Positions 1 to 7,908 are shown, counted from the first letter of the stretch. The stretch is 27,505 bases of DNA from UBA993 sp964485855 (GCA_964485855.1 CAZAKI010000026.1:1-27505), one strand, 5' to 3'. Program-made: numbers and translations. Notes: generated by a model not told the origin, from the letters alone.

Positions 1-14
1 ACAAACCATCTCCT

Positions 15-218
15 CTAACAAAAAGAATGAATAATCCAATCCCCGGTAAAGGTATAAAAAAAGCGGTGGAAATGGTACTTGGAGAATCCGGCAATAGAGG
101 CAATGGCTTCAAGGGTGAAATCTTCTGCAAGATTACTTTCGATATAATCAACGGCCGGATTGATCTTGGCTCGGTACTGCTCAACCGTTCGCTTTCTCCT
201 TGCGTCGTCTGCCTTCAA
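15..218 (-). pseudogene. Truncated AraC-family HTH fragment
   Basis: The 67-residue product carries one AraC-type helix-turn-helix. Residues 15-57 read as the usual start of such a domain (INPAVDYIESNLAEDFTLEAI followed by AGFSKYHFHRFF). After the FTG motif the reading departs from the family pattern and stops at TAG, so the second helix-turn-helix and any effector domain are absent. AraC regulators need two HTH units (about 100 residues) to bind DNA well, so this is probably a broken or misassembled remnant. The start is TTG at 218, with AGGGGG about 10 bases upstream. It lies 30 bases downstream of the class II aldolase gene on the same strand. Only 14 bases remain before the window edge, so the true end cannot be judged. 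Confidence 0.5.
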
Positions 219-248
219 CCGTGGACTACCCCCTCATTGTGATCTTCT

Positions 249-1505
249 CTATATTAGTTTTGAGTATTTTTTCAAATAAATATGCCGCATTAGTCTTGTT
301 TCCAGGGGGTTGATCGGCTTTTCCTTGCCTAAAAGGGCTGCATTGATCATCGCCTTGCAATTTTTTGCCAGAACCATAACAGCCGCGGAAGCATCGTACT
401 TGTTAGGGCCGCAGCATAAAGCACCATTTTCAATTAATAATACCGCGTTATTCCCTTTTAACCTCGCCGCCACCTCTTGCGCTGATTTTAGAGTCCCGTC
501 ATATTTAGCTACACGGGCACACGTGCCGATGATCTGTGCAAAATCATCAAGCAGGGGGCGGGCATTTCTGCCAGTCCGGGATACAGCCAGAATATCAGGA
601 TCGGTAGTATGAATAATGGCACTGATATTATCATAACGTTTGTATATTTCCCGGTGAAGCTCTGCTTCTAAAGGCACTCTTTCATATTTATTGCCCTGCT
701 CAAGCTTATCGATGTTGATGCCTTTATAACTAACCCTTGCACCGGGAAAAGGCTCCCCTGCAGTCGTATGATCATAAAGCATAAAACTGTCACCGTTTCT
801 TTCACTGTTAAAAAGATATTTTAGCGGAACTTTTCGATCAAAAACCGGTTTCAATGCCCATTTTCTGACATAACAATCCCTTAAAGCAGCTTCATCAATA
901 GCTTTGTGGTTTGTTCCCCCATCATTTAATTCTACATACCGCTGGCAGGCATAGTCGACACAGTTTTTTTCCAGCTTAAACGCTACCTGAAATGCTTCTT
1001 CCATGTCTATGCCAAGGCAAACCGCTCCATGATTGGCAAGTAGGATCGCCCTACCCTCATAACGGGCAAGTGCTGCAACTGCTTCCTTTTTCAGCTTCTG
1101 AGATCCGGGCAAACCGTAAGCGGCACAAGCCACCCGCTTACCAAGAAAAGCAGTCGATTTAAGATCTAAGACCGGAATATCCACCCGCAAGGAACTGAGG
1201 GCAGAAGCACTTACCTGGTGGGTATGAATAATAAAATTAACATCTTTTCGGTGTTTGTAGATCTCGGCATGGAGATCTTTTTCCGAAGAAGGTATAAGAT
1301 CTCCGCTATAACTGCCGTCATTGATATTAACAGTTACAATCTCTTCCGGGATTATTGATTCGTAAGCCCTGCCACTGGGAGTGATCACAAACTGCCGGTC
1401 GCTGATCCGACAGCTGACGTTTCCCCAGGTACGGGCAACCAACCCTGACTTTAAGAGCTTCTTCCCAGCCAGGACTACTTTTTCACAGGCTTGTTCTATT
1501 TCCAT
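249..1505 (-). CDS. Tandem class II aldolase/adducin-domain protein
   Basis: A 418-residue protein with two class II aldolase domains in one chain. Domain 1 (about 1-195) has the features of an active metal-dependent sugar-phosphate aldolase or epimerase (fuculose/ribulose phosphate type): TPSGR at 42-46, an acidic residue at E75, and the zinc ligands H94, H96 and H159 (motifs IIHTH and NHGA). Domain 2 (about 235-405) keeps the fold signature but reads IIHTT and IENGA, so the second and third histidines are replaced by T301 and N360; it is probably a non-catalytic or structural domain. Family members are normally 210-250 residues with one domain. The ATG start has GGAGG 10 bases upstream. The substrate cannot be named from sequence. 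The gene follows an aminotransferase-like tail, suggesting an older catabolic operon. Confidence 0.85.
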   Translation of the reverse strand: MEIEQACEKVVLAGKKLLKSGLVARTWGNVSCRISDRQFVITPSGRAYESIIPEEIVTVNINDGSYSGDLIPSSEKDLHAEIYKHRKDVNFIIHTHQVSASALSSLRVDIPVLDLKSTAFLGKRVACAAYGLPGSQKLKKEAVAALARYEGRAILLANHGAVCLGIDMEEAFQVAFKLEKNCVDYACQRYVELNDGGTNHKAIDEAALRDCYVRKWALKPVFDRKVPLKYLFNSERNGDSFMLYDHTTAGEPFPGARVSYKGINIDKLEQGNKYERVPLEAELHREIYKRYDNISAIIHTTDPDILAVSRTGRNARPLLDDFAQIIGTCARVAKYDGTLKSAQEVAARLKGNNAVLLIENGALCCGPNKYDASAAVMVLAKNCKAMINAALLGKEKPINPLETRLMRHIYLKKYSKLI

Positions 1506-1521
1506 AATCGAAGATCCTCCG

Positions 1522-1653
1522 TCAACCTGCTTTTATTGACCCATGAGCAAAGATCCTGTCAAACCGGGATAACGCATCATCTACCATTTCATCTGTATAA
1601 GCAGCATTAGCAAATAAATAGCTACCGGCAAAAGTAACCAACTTTTCAGCCAT
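1522..1653 (-). pseudogene. C-terminal remnant of a class III (GSAM-like) aminotransferase
   Basis: Forty-three codons from ATG at 1653 to TGA at 1522 read as the extreme C-terminus of a glutamate-1-semialdehyde-type aminotransferase: an FAGSYLFANAAYTDEMVDDA segment then an LSRFDRIF helix, matching the usual AG-x-(3-5)-AHT-(E/D)-EDI-(7)-A/F pattern near the end of that family. The open frame extends only about ten codons further, to a stop next to the end of the upstream surface-protein gene, so the catalytic PLP domain is missing. The TGA sits 16 bases before the aldolase start, as if both were once in one operon. It could instead be a real tiny ORF, since GGGAGAAG precedes the ATG. The family call is from memory of the pattern. 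Confidence 0.4.
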
Positions 1654-1677
1654 GTAGGCTGCTTCTCCCGCTGATCA

Positions 1678-3129
1678 TTAATTATAGGTAACCTCAAGAC
1701 TGACATCCTGAACCAGGATCGAGCGCCCATCGGCAGCCCCGTTATTGGTTATGCCTTCATATGCCAAAACAAATTGCGCATACCTCCCTCCGGCTGTAGC
1801 AACTGCTTGAAGATAATCTCTGAGTTGATCATTGCTAAAACTTAAATCGTTAAAACCGGGACGAAAACCGCGGATAAAACTGGTGGGTGAAGAGAAGTCC
1901 GCGGAATCCAGGGAGCTGCCATAATTAGTAGAAGAGATTCTCAGGTTACTCGAATAAGCAGCAGGGGTGCCAACAGCAGTTCCTCGCATATTTAACCGGG
2001 CGCTGATTATATTTTTCCCGGCAAGCTCACTGATATCAAAGCTGACAAATCCTTTTACTTTTATATTGGTTGCCAGATCACCAACATAAAAAGAGGGAGC
2101 TCCACTACTATCAGAAGATTTAAAGACAGGGCCGTCTTCATTCACTTGTCCGGTCAACGTGGTAATCGGGTCATAGCTGCTAGTCATTTCCGGGCGATCT
2201 TCGGGCTCCGGTAAAAGAGCTATTTGGATAATCTTCGTGTCGCATGACCCAAATGGATCAGTGGCACTGATCGTCAACCGCACATTTAAAGCTTCAAGAT
2301 TTCCAGCAGGATTAGAAGGTGAGCGCCAGACAAAAACAAACGGCTGAAGATTTTCTGGTGCTCCTTCAGCAACCATGCCCGGCCCAACCCGATCAATAAT
2401 ACCGTGAGTAGCTTCAACCTGAAAGTCAAGATCTCCATCGCCTTCATATTCAACGTTTACTAAAAATCGATGAGTATCCTCTTCATAACGCATGGGATAT
2501 GACTCATCAGGATGACCAAGCAGATCTAGAACATCCATACCGACGACCAACAAGATATTTACAATTCGCGGACCGGCCGGCACTGCTTCACCATCCGTGT
2601 CAGCTTCGCCTTCACCTTCATCTGGCTCTGTTTCGCTGCTAGCATCTGTACCATCCTCATCCTCATCGCTAGCAAGGGCCGATTCGTCGACAACACTATC
2701 CCCATCTGTCCCTGTTCCGTCAGAAAAAGCACCTACTGCGATCCCGGCAAATAGTTCAAGTTCAGCTTCTGCACTGCCTTCAGTATTAGTGGCCAACGCC
2801 CTGAGCAAATAGGTTTCGCCTTCCTCTAATAAAACTAACGTATGGTTAGCAGCCATTTCTCCAACCCCATCATTGCGGGTAAATGTAACCTGCGGTTCTG
2901 GATTTCCTTCAACTGCTGCCGCTACTACCACCCGATATAGCCCGGTTTCCGAATTGGGTCCAACACTTTCTACAACTGATAGGGTTAATTCCGGTTCTAG
3001 AGCTGAAGGAAAAATCATCTCTTTAAATGGACTGAGAAAAAACAGTAAAACCAGGATAAAGATCACTAAAACAATCGTAATCGGCAACAACACATTTCCT
3101 TTTTTTGCTTTTTCCTGAACTTTTTCCAT
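1678..3129 (-). CDS. Membrane-anchored surface protein with Ig/PKD-like and DNRLRE-like domains
   Basis: A 483-residue protein. A basic N-terminus is followed by one hydrophobic helix at about residues 14-33, so the bulk should lie outside the cell as a signal-anchored protein. Residues 45-128 look like an Ig- or PKD-like beta domain (GNPEPQVTFTRNDG, then a run of alternating beta strands). Residues 135-183 are an acidic Gly/Asp/Glu/Ser linker. Residues 186-305 form a second beta-sandwich-like region. The C-terminus (about 330-483) has VKGFVSFDISEL and IISARLNM, which resemble DNRLRE-type beta domains of secreted proteins. No catalytic motif is visible. AGGAG lies 6 bases before the ATG. It sits 49 bases downstream of the CoA-disulfide-reductase gene and may be cotranscribed. 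Function unknown; domain names are tentative. Confidence 0.7.
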   Translation of the reverse strand: MEKVQEKAKKGNVLLPITIVLVIFILVLLFFLSPFKEMIFPSALEPELTLSVVESVGPNSETGLYRVVVAAAVEGNPEPQVTFTRNDGVGEMAANHTLVLLEEGETYLLRALATNTEGSAEAELELFAGIAVGAFSDGTGTDGDSVVDESALASDEDEDGTDASSETEPDEGEGEADTDGEAVPAGPRIVNILLVVGMDVLDLLGHPDESYPMRYEEDTHRFLVNVEYEGDGDLDFQVEATHGIIDRVGPGMVAEGAPENLQPFVFVWRSPSNPAGNLEALNVRLTISATDPFGSCDTKIIQIALLPEPEDRPEMTSSYDPITTLTGQVNEDGPVFKSSDSSGAPSFYVGDLATNIKVKGFVSFDISELAGKNIISARLNMRGTAVGTPAAYSSNLRISSTNYGSSLDSADFSSPTSFIRGFRPGFNDLSFSNDQLRDYLQAVATAGGRYAQFVLAYEGITNNGAADGRSILVQDVSLEVTYN

Positions 3130-3178
3130 GTTTAACTCCTCTCATCATTTTAATAATATGCAAAACATTCCAGGATTA

Positions 3179-4525
3179 CTAGCCCCTGACCATTTTCCGA
3201 CCTACCCGACCGGTCAAAACGACTGGATCGTAAACCGGCGAAAATGGCGGAGCATAGGCTAAATCTAATTGAAAAATCTGATCCAAAGTCATGCCTGCTG
3301 ATATCACTGCAGCGTAAACATCGATTCGTTTTACACTGTCTGCCGGGCCGGCTATCTGGGCGCCAAGCAAACGACCTTCTTTTTTATCGGCAATTAAAAC
3401 AAAAGTCATCGGCCCCTGGCCTGGATAATAGTGAGCACGGCTATTAGCTTCTACCTTAAATTTAAAAGCATCAAAACCACCCTTCAAGGCTTCAGCCAGA
3501 GTTAATCCAGTGCGTGCCAATCCAAGATTGCCAAATTTAGTAATAGCAGTGCCCAGCACTCCGGGAAAAGGTTCCCTGCCGCCGGCGATGTTTATCCCAG
3601 CCACCACCCCTTCTTTATTTGCTTTTAAAGCCAGCGGTACATAGACCGGCTGACCGGTAACAATATTCCTGGTTTCAACGCAATCGCCGGCAGCATAAAT
3701 GCCGGCAATGCTAGTCTGCAGGTAATCATTTACCTTGATTGACTCTCTTACACCGGTTTCAATACCACATCTTTTTGCCAAATCACTATTCGGCTCAACC
3801 CCTGCTCCAACTACTACCAGGTCGTAATAAAGCAAACCCTTGTCAGTTGTAACCTCAACCCTGTTATCTGAAGCTGTAATTTTTCGCACAGAGTGCTTTA
3901 GTTTCATGATAATTCCCTGATCAGCCATTACAGAAATGATCAGATCAGACACTTCCTGCTCAAAGGAACGTGAAAGACTAGTGCGACGATGGATCATATG
4001 GGTCTCGATCCCCCGCGAGTGAAGAGCTTCAAGCATTTCAAGCGCTATGTAACCTCCACCGACAACAGCGCAGCTTCTCGGTTTTTTTCTTTCTATAAAA
4101 TCACGCAGGATTAGAGAATCATCAAGGGTATGAACTGTATAAATCAGATCCGATGGACTGTAATCGATTTCTGCTTTTATTGGGCGGGCTCCCGTGGCGA
4201 TCACCAGGTAATCAAAGCTCTCTTGGCCTTTATTGCCTTTTGAATGATAGGTGACAATTTTCAAGTCAGGATCGACAGCTGTAACTTCGTGCTGCATCCT
4301 TAAATCAAGTTTTCGCTTGCCAACCGCTTCAGCAGGAGTAACCGTTACCAGGTCGTCAATCTTCGGCACCAGTCCTTCTACGTGGTATGGAATACCGCAG
4401 GCTCCGTACGATATATAGGAACCCTTTTCAAAGACTATCACTTCCCAATCCGGTTTTTGTCTTTTTACCTGGCTGGCCGCACTCATTCCAGCGGCATTGC
4501 CTCCGATTACAACCACTTTAGCCAC
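3179..4525 (-). CDS. CoA-disulfide reductase / NADH oxidase family flavoprotein
   Basis: A 448-residue class III pyridine nucleotide-disulfide oxidoreductase. The N-terminal FAD site is VVVIGGNAAGMSAA (4-17), the single redox cysteine is C43 in YGACGIPYHVEG, the NAD(P)H site is CAVVGGGYIALEMLEAL, and the second FAD motif is GIYAAGDCVE. The end carries AYAPPFSPVYDPVV, the dimer-interface segment with tyrosines typical of CoA-disulfide reductases. The one-cysteine layout fits CoA-disulfide, CoA-persulfide or polysulfide reduction, or H2O/H2O2-forming NADH oxidase; the sequence alone does not separate these. No rhodanese domain is fused, unlike many persulfide reductases. The start is GTG with AAGAAGG about 8 bases upstream. 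Likely cytosolic, in thiol or sulfur redox balance. Confidence 0.88.
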   Translation of the reverse strand: MAKVVVIGGNAAGMSAASQVKRQKPDWEVIVFEKGSYISYGACGIPYHVEGLVPKIDDLVTVTPAEAVGKRKLDLRMQHEVTAVDPDLKIVTYHSKGNKGQESFDYLVIATGARPIKAEIDYSPSDLIYTVHTLDDSLILRDFIERKKPRSCAVVGGGYIALEMLEALHSRGIETHMIHRRTSLSRSFEQEVSDLIISVMADQGIIMKLKHSVRKITASDNRVEVTTDKGLLYYDLVVVGAGVEPNSDLAKRCGIETGVRESIKVNDYLQTSIAGIYAAGDCVETRNIVTGQPVYVPLALKANKEGVVAGINIAGGREPFPGVLGTAITKFGNLGLARTGLTLAEALKGGFDAFKFKVEANSRAHYYPGQGPMTFVLIADKKEGRLLGAQIAGPADSVKRIDVYAAVISAGMTLDQIFQLDLAYAPPFSPVYDPVVLTGRVGRKMVRG

Positions 4526-4887
4526 TTATAGCACCTTCTTTTATTGATTTTCTTGTATGCAGTGCTTATTCAGATTAGTGTCCCTTATTAATAAATTTCT
4601 ACTGCTCACTCTATATTCCTCTACTTGAATGAAAAAGTTGTGCTTCATTATGTATAAATTACCTCAGAGGAATGAATCGAGAATGCACTGGGATAAACAA
4701 TTGAAGGGAGACACTAGATCCTGCCTACAGGAAAATATGTTTACTACACTGCTAGATTTGGGATTCAATGCTTATCGTATGGAATAAGCTTGTGATTAAT
4801 GACTTACCGTATTAGCGGCAAAAGGATAGCATCAACGAAAGATAAAAAGGCTCCGCTAAGAAAACACTATCAAGTGCAACCTGGTTA
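4526..4887. other. 362-base intergenic stretch, no convincing gene
   Basis: It separates the CoA-disulfide-reductase gene from the DUF3795 gene. The only open frame of note is a 34-codon plus-strand frame at 4683-4787 (starts MHWDKQLKGD, ends NAYRME) with GAGG about 12 bases upstream; it has no recognisable motif. A loose inverted repeat, TTAGCGG at about 4811 and CCGCTAA near 4853, spans the right end, but there is no T-tract to call a terminator. Confidence 0.4.
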
Positions 4888-5355
4888 TTAAAGAGTATCT
4901 AAGCCCCAGCGGTATCTTCTGTTTTGACGTAAAACATCAAGTTGGCAGTTAAGGCACAGACCGTTATGACAGCAGATGGGATTACCACATTCCGGGCAAA
5001 GCCATTTAGACTCCTGGCCGGTAAGAAAACTTTCCATGCCCTGTCCCTTAATCTGTTGCAGGTTATCAATCATGCTCAGGTGGTATTTAATACGGTAGCG
5101 CTGATCAAGGCTTTTTAGGCGTTTGCAGGGGAAATCATCACATTGATGGCAAAAACGCAACCAACCTTCGCCCACTTTTTTGCAGTGTTCTTTCATGTGG
5201 AGGCAATATTTGCCGCGCGGGATACAACCCGGGCAGGACTTACGGTTAAAGCCCTTTTTCTTCAGATCATATTTTTCAGCCTGATAGGCGATACACAAAC
5301 CACAATTCATCCCACAAGGGGCAATTAAAAACTCTTCCATTAAAAACTCTTCCAT
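4888..5355 (-). CDS. DUF3795-like cysteine-rich protein
   Basis: A 155-residue cysteine-rich protein. The start IAPCGMNCGLCIAY is the signature opening of DUF3795 proteins. It is followed by CPGC, C-x6-C (YCLHMKEHC), FCHQCDDFPCKRL, and a C-terminal CPECG...CCHNGLCLNC cluster. The cysteine spacing implies several metal sites (Zn or Fe-S), but no function is established for the family. ATG at 5355 is chosen because GAGGTG lies 9 bases upstream; a longer frame reaches TTG at 5403 but has no ribosome site. The first codons (MEEFLMEEFL) come from an exact 15-base tandem duplication that includes the start codon. It is downstream of the flavodoxin gene on the same strand, so a redox link is possible. 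Confidence 0.8.
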   Translation of the reverse strand: MEEFLMEEFLIAPCGMNCGLCIAYQAEKYDLKKKGFNRKSCPGCIPRGKYCLHMKEHCKKVGEGWLRFCHQCDDFPCKRLKSLDQRYRIKYHLSMIDNLQQIKGQGMESFLTGQESKWLCPECGNPICCHNGLCLNCQLDVLRQNRRYRWGLDTL

Positions 5356-5564
5356 TTGATTCTTCACCTCAACCAGCGTTGCCGGCAACATTAAAATTAC
5401 CAATCAATTTTACCAGAGTAATGTGTCAATTTTATACTAATACTTTTAATGAAAATTGTTCAGGGAGCTAAGAATTGTTAATCAGCAACTCCCAAAATTG
5501 CCTGGGAAATCTGTTTGATTATTTTTCAAGAGCAGGAACGAGGAAATCAAATGCTCTACTTAGA

Positions 5565-6074
5565 TCAACTCGTTATATTCTCGCTAAAATATTTTTCATC
5601 TATTTGCTTTTCTAGATATTCCTTCCCGGCAAAACGACCGGGAGGTGCGCTGTGTAAAGCGTAGCCACCTAAAAATGTACCTCCGCCCCTTTCCACGATT
5701 TGACGAATGCTATCATAAACAACTTTAGTACCTGATCCCTTTTGATCCGCCTGAAAAGTGATTACTTTTACCATTTTCCCTTTAAAATCAGCATTCTGCA
5801 GAAAAGCATTCATCGCCGGGGTGGTTTTGCCGCCCCAAATAGGCGTCATCAGGTGAAGGGCACTGTGTTTATCAGCTTTTTCCCAGGGATCTCCCATCAG
5901 TTCTGAAGTCTTGCCGGAAACTGCCTGGTAACCGCTTTTGATAAAACCTGTCAACCCCTTTCGTCCTTTTGCTTCAGTAAGTTCGATTAATTCTGCTTCC
6001 AGTTTTTCTGCGATGTACTCGGCCCCGGTTCTGGTATTATTACTTCTTGAATAAAAAACTACACCTGAAGACAT
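5565..6074 (-). CDS. Flavodoxin family protein
   Basis: A 169-residue flavodoxin-like protein. MSSGVVFYSRSNNTRTGAEY at the N-terminus holds the beta-1 strand and phosphate-binding loop (SRSNNT) that grips the FMN phosphate. The MTPIWGGKTTPAMNAFL segment is the loop over the isoalloxazine ring seen in the flavodoxin_4 type. The later VKVITFQADQKGSG strand and glycine turn fit the same alpha/beta fold. It is probably a cytosolic one- or two-electron carrier. ATG at 6074 has GAGGAG 9 bases upstream; the longer frame to 6119 would run through this ribosome site and is rejected. It lies between the FMN-binding protein and DUF3795 genes on the same strand. Confidence 0.85.
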   Translation of the reverse strand: MSSGVVFYSRSNNTRTGAEYIAEKLEAELIELTEAKGRKGLTGFIKSGYQAVSGKTSELMGDPWEKADKHSALHLMTPIWGGKTTPAMNAFLQNADFKGKMVKVITFQADQKGSGTKVVYDSIRQIVERGGGTFLGGYALHSAPPGRFAGKEYLEKQIDEKYFSENITS

Positions 6075-6196
6075 AATAAACAACTCCTCTTTTCTATGAT
6101 TTCTATTTGATTCTATCACGGCATTCTAGTCAGATTATTAAAGAAACGCTTAACACCGCAAAAAAGGTTATTGGCAACTTTAGGGCTGAAAAATTA

Positions 6197-6598
6197 TCAC
6201 TCTGTTGCACTCAGCAAGGCGTTTTCGATTGCCTTTAGAATTACCTTGGAACTGGTGGTAACGCCGCTAATAATGTCTACCTGTAATGATTGCGCTTCAA
6301 TAACATGATCGGTGATTACTTCAGCAGCTTCGCCCTGGCCGTGCCGATGGTCCAATTTGATCACTGTAATCCGGTGATCCCTGACCGTGACTTCTACAGT
6401 GGCGCCAACCCACATGGTTTCGGAGGAACCGGTGTAAGTTCCGTCGGGAATTGTCACAAGATTCACTTCACCGATCGTAATCTTTTCCACAGCCTCGCGG
6501 TAGTTGTTCAAATCGAAAAAATATTTGGCGGCGAAAGCCCCGCCAATAAACAAGATTGCTGCAAGAAAAATAAATATAATTTTTTTGTATTTTTTCAT
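6197..6598 (-). CDS. Membrane-anchored FMN-binding domain protein
   Basis: A 133-residue protein with a hydrophobic N-terminal helix (about 5-27) and one FMN_bind domain. PDGTYTGSS opens the domain, and IISGVTTSSKVILKAIENAL (about 109-128) is the S-G-x-T-x-S-S motif in which a threonine (T114 or T115) is covalently flavinylated by ApbE in homologues such as NqrC/RnfG. No ApbE gene is in the window. The domain should face outside the cell membrane and pass electrons. AGGA lies about 8 bases before the ATG. It is 22 bases downstream of the DUF6530-like gene and on the same strand as the flavodoxin, suggesting a shared redox operon. Confidence 0.85.
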   Translation of the reverse strand: MKKYKKIIFIFLAAILFIGGAFAAKYFFDLNNYREAVEKITIGEVNLVTIPDGTYTGSSETMWVGATVEVTVRDHRITVIKLDHRHGQGEAAEVITDHVIEAQSLQVDIISGVTTSSKVILKAIENALLSATE

Positions 6599-6620
6599 TT
6601 GACTTTTCCTTTTTATTTAA

Positions 6621-7100
6621 TCAAATACCCATATTCCTGAGGATTCGGGCCAATACAAATAGGCGCTCACTGATCAGTTCGTCATCCTTGCTCAGAGTCT
6701 GGCTGAACAGTTCGATATCCCCATCAATCATATCGTTTTCTGTACAAACCGCTAGACTCATCGCATCACCCTGTAGACCGATCCGATCAATCACCGGTTC
6801 CTGAGGATCGTAGAGTTTTTCATGGCGATAGGCCTCCTGAAAATATTGCTTAGTCCGGCAGATCAAAATAGCCAGGTCAAGTACACGATGCATAGGCAGT
6901 TCTTCAGATTGGCGAGACCATTTTCCTCCGGTATGCCGCCAGACCTTAGCCGAGATATCAAGCTTTCCCCGGTCGTTCCATTGAGCCAGGCCCAGCGATA
7001 ATCCTTTAGCGTCAGATTTATAAGCGTTACGACCGTCTACTTTATCGTAATCTTCAGATACAATGACCGGTTTGTGTTTTAATGTTGTGGGGATCTTCAC
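6621..7100 (-). CDS. DUF6530-like conserved protein
   Basis: A 159-residue soluble protein. Conserved-looking blocks are KHKPVIVSEDYDKVDGR, KGLSLGLAQWNDRG, ISAKVWRHTGGKWSRQSEE, RVLDLAILICRTKQYF and EPVIDRIGLQGDAM. From memory these match DUF6530, a family of unknown function in Clostridia; this needs a profile search. No membrane segment, signal or catalytic motif is obvious. The start is placed at GTG 7100 because GGGAG lies 8 bases upstream; the first possible GTG (7109) abuts that site directly and would be too close. It is the first gene after a strong promoter with an operator-like repeat, leading into the FMN-binding gene. Confidence 0.7.
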   Translation of the reverse strand: MKIPTTLKHKPVIVSEDYDKVDGRNAYKSDAKGLSLGLAQWNDRGKLDISAKVWRHTGGKWSRQSEELPMHRVLDLAILICRTKQYFQEAYRHEKLYDPQEPVIDRIGLQGDAMSLAVCTENDMIDGDIELFSQTLSKDDELISERLFVLARILRNMGI

Positions 7101-7117
7101 TTTTTTCACTCCCTATG

Positions 7118-7148
7118 TTAGTAATTTACAAACTCATTAATTTACTAA
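7118..7148 (-). promoter_or_regulatory. Operator-like inverted repeat over a transcription start
   Basis: Two 11-base arms, TTAGTAATTTA (7118-7128) and TAATTTACTAA (7138-7148), are inverted copies with one mismatched pair and 9 bases between. The repeat begins 3 bases downstream of the -10 hexamer, so it covers the expected start of transcription. AT-rich repeats of this sort are typical sites for MarR, TetR or HxlR-type repressors. No such regulator gene is adjacent, so the partner is unknown. Confidence 0.5.
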
Positions 7149-7151
7149 TTT

Positions 7152-7180
7152 AGTATAGCACGTGATTAAGCAAGAGTCAA
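7152..7180 (-). promoter_or_regulatory. Sigma-A type promoter for the DUF6530-FMN_bind genes
   Basis: On the minus strand, TTGACT (7175-7180) and TATACT (7152-7157) are separated by exactly 17 bases. Each hexamer has one mismatch to the housekeeping consensus. It lies about 50 bases before the GTG at 7100 and directly after the CPBP pseudogene tail. Confidence 0.7.
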
Positions 7181-7186
7181 ATGTTT

Positions 7187-7636
7187 TCAGCAAGGGCTAT
7201 TTTTAAGTAAATATGCTGAGAAAGGTAGATGCCAAGCAGACCAAAGAAGACCAAGGATCAAACTGGCCTTTTAGGAATCTTAGTGTTTCATCAGCGCAGG
7301 CAAAACATAGCCCGGCCAGTCAAATTCTTCGCCAAGTGATCCACCAAATACTATAACCCAGATTAAAAACAAGGGAAACAAGACAATAGGCGGCGTAACG
7401 GTAAAACTTAAGTCAGCTTGGCCAAATAATTTTGCTATAAACAGCGCTATCAAACCCAGAGCACCTGCACCAAATATAATAAGCAGGTACCAATAAATTT
7501 TAAACTTCCATATCTTAGAACGTAAAAGTAAAGATTTGATACCAGGCCAACCATGATTAATTACAGTCAAAATCAAGGCAGCCATTCCTGGCCCATAGGC
7601 ACCAAGGTCTTTTAGCGCATACGGTAACCCTATCAA
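7187..7636 (-). pseudogene. CPBP intramembrane protease pseudogene (two in-frame stops)
   Basis: The 118-codon open part has several hydrophobic helices and ends with GGSLGEEFDWPGYVLPALMKH, the CPBP motif usually read EEFGWRGYxLP; the conserved arginine is proline here. TAA codons follow at 7280-7282 and 7271-7273. In the same frame, the next residues are KASLILGLLWSAWHLPFSAY, which is exactly the next CPBP motif (xSxxxGLxWxxWHLP). The frame then stops at 7187-7189, short of the last helices. The N-terminus is also incomplete: coding-like sequence in this frame continues upstream of the TTG at 7636 to about 7690 without a start. CPBP proteins are CAAX-protease-like membrane proteins of about 250 residues. 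Two nonsense codons with no frameshift plus a lost motif residue indicate a decaying gene rather than a sequencing error. Confidence 0.75.
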
Positions 7637-7908
7637 TGGTAACCCTTGCTCTTGCAGGATCAGGGGTCTCCAAGCAATCTTTCTTTTAGCGGTCCTTCAG
7701 TCATGTTTTGGAACCAAACATTAAGCTGGTGTTCCCATTAATGCCTCATGGCTAAATCAACCTAGGACAACATATAAAATTCCAGGCTTTCGAAGCAACT
7801 CATTTCATTAATTTTATTAAGAAACCCCGGTTTAACCATACCTTTTTGTAGCCTTAACCACGAGTCTAGCAAAGCTTTTCCTCGTAAATGGAGGCTATTG
7901 TAAACAAC
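7637..7908 (-). other. 272-base stretch with short coding-like fragments, probably relic
   Basis: No intact gene. Continuing in frame after the stop of the upstream membrane protein, a 47-codon minus-strand stretch without a stop reads VVYNSLHLRGKALLDSW and on, ending near 7765. A second fragment in 7680-7740 reads WEHQLNVWFQNMTEGPLKER, faintly like the C-terminal helices of TetR-type regulators. Neither has a convincing start, though GAGGA precedes a TTG in the first. I read this as decayed coding DNA next to the CPBP pseudogene; the families are not identified. Confidence 0.35.

Noticed and set aside
27..242. 71-codon plus-strand open frame
   Set aside because: It is antisense to the AraC fragment, has no ribosome site and no protein-like motif.
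4683..4787. 34-codon plus-strand ORF in the 362-base intergenic stretch
   Set aside because: The ribosome site is weak and distant, and no family or composition signal supports it.
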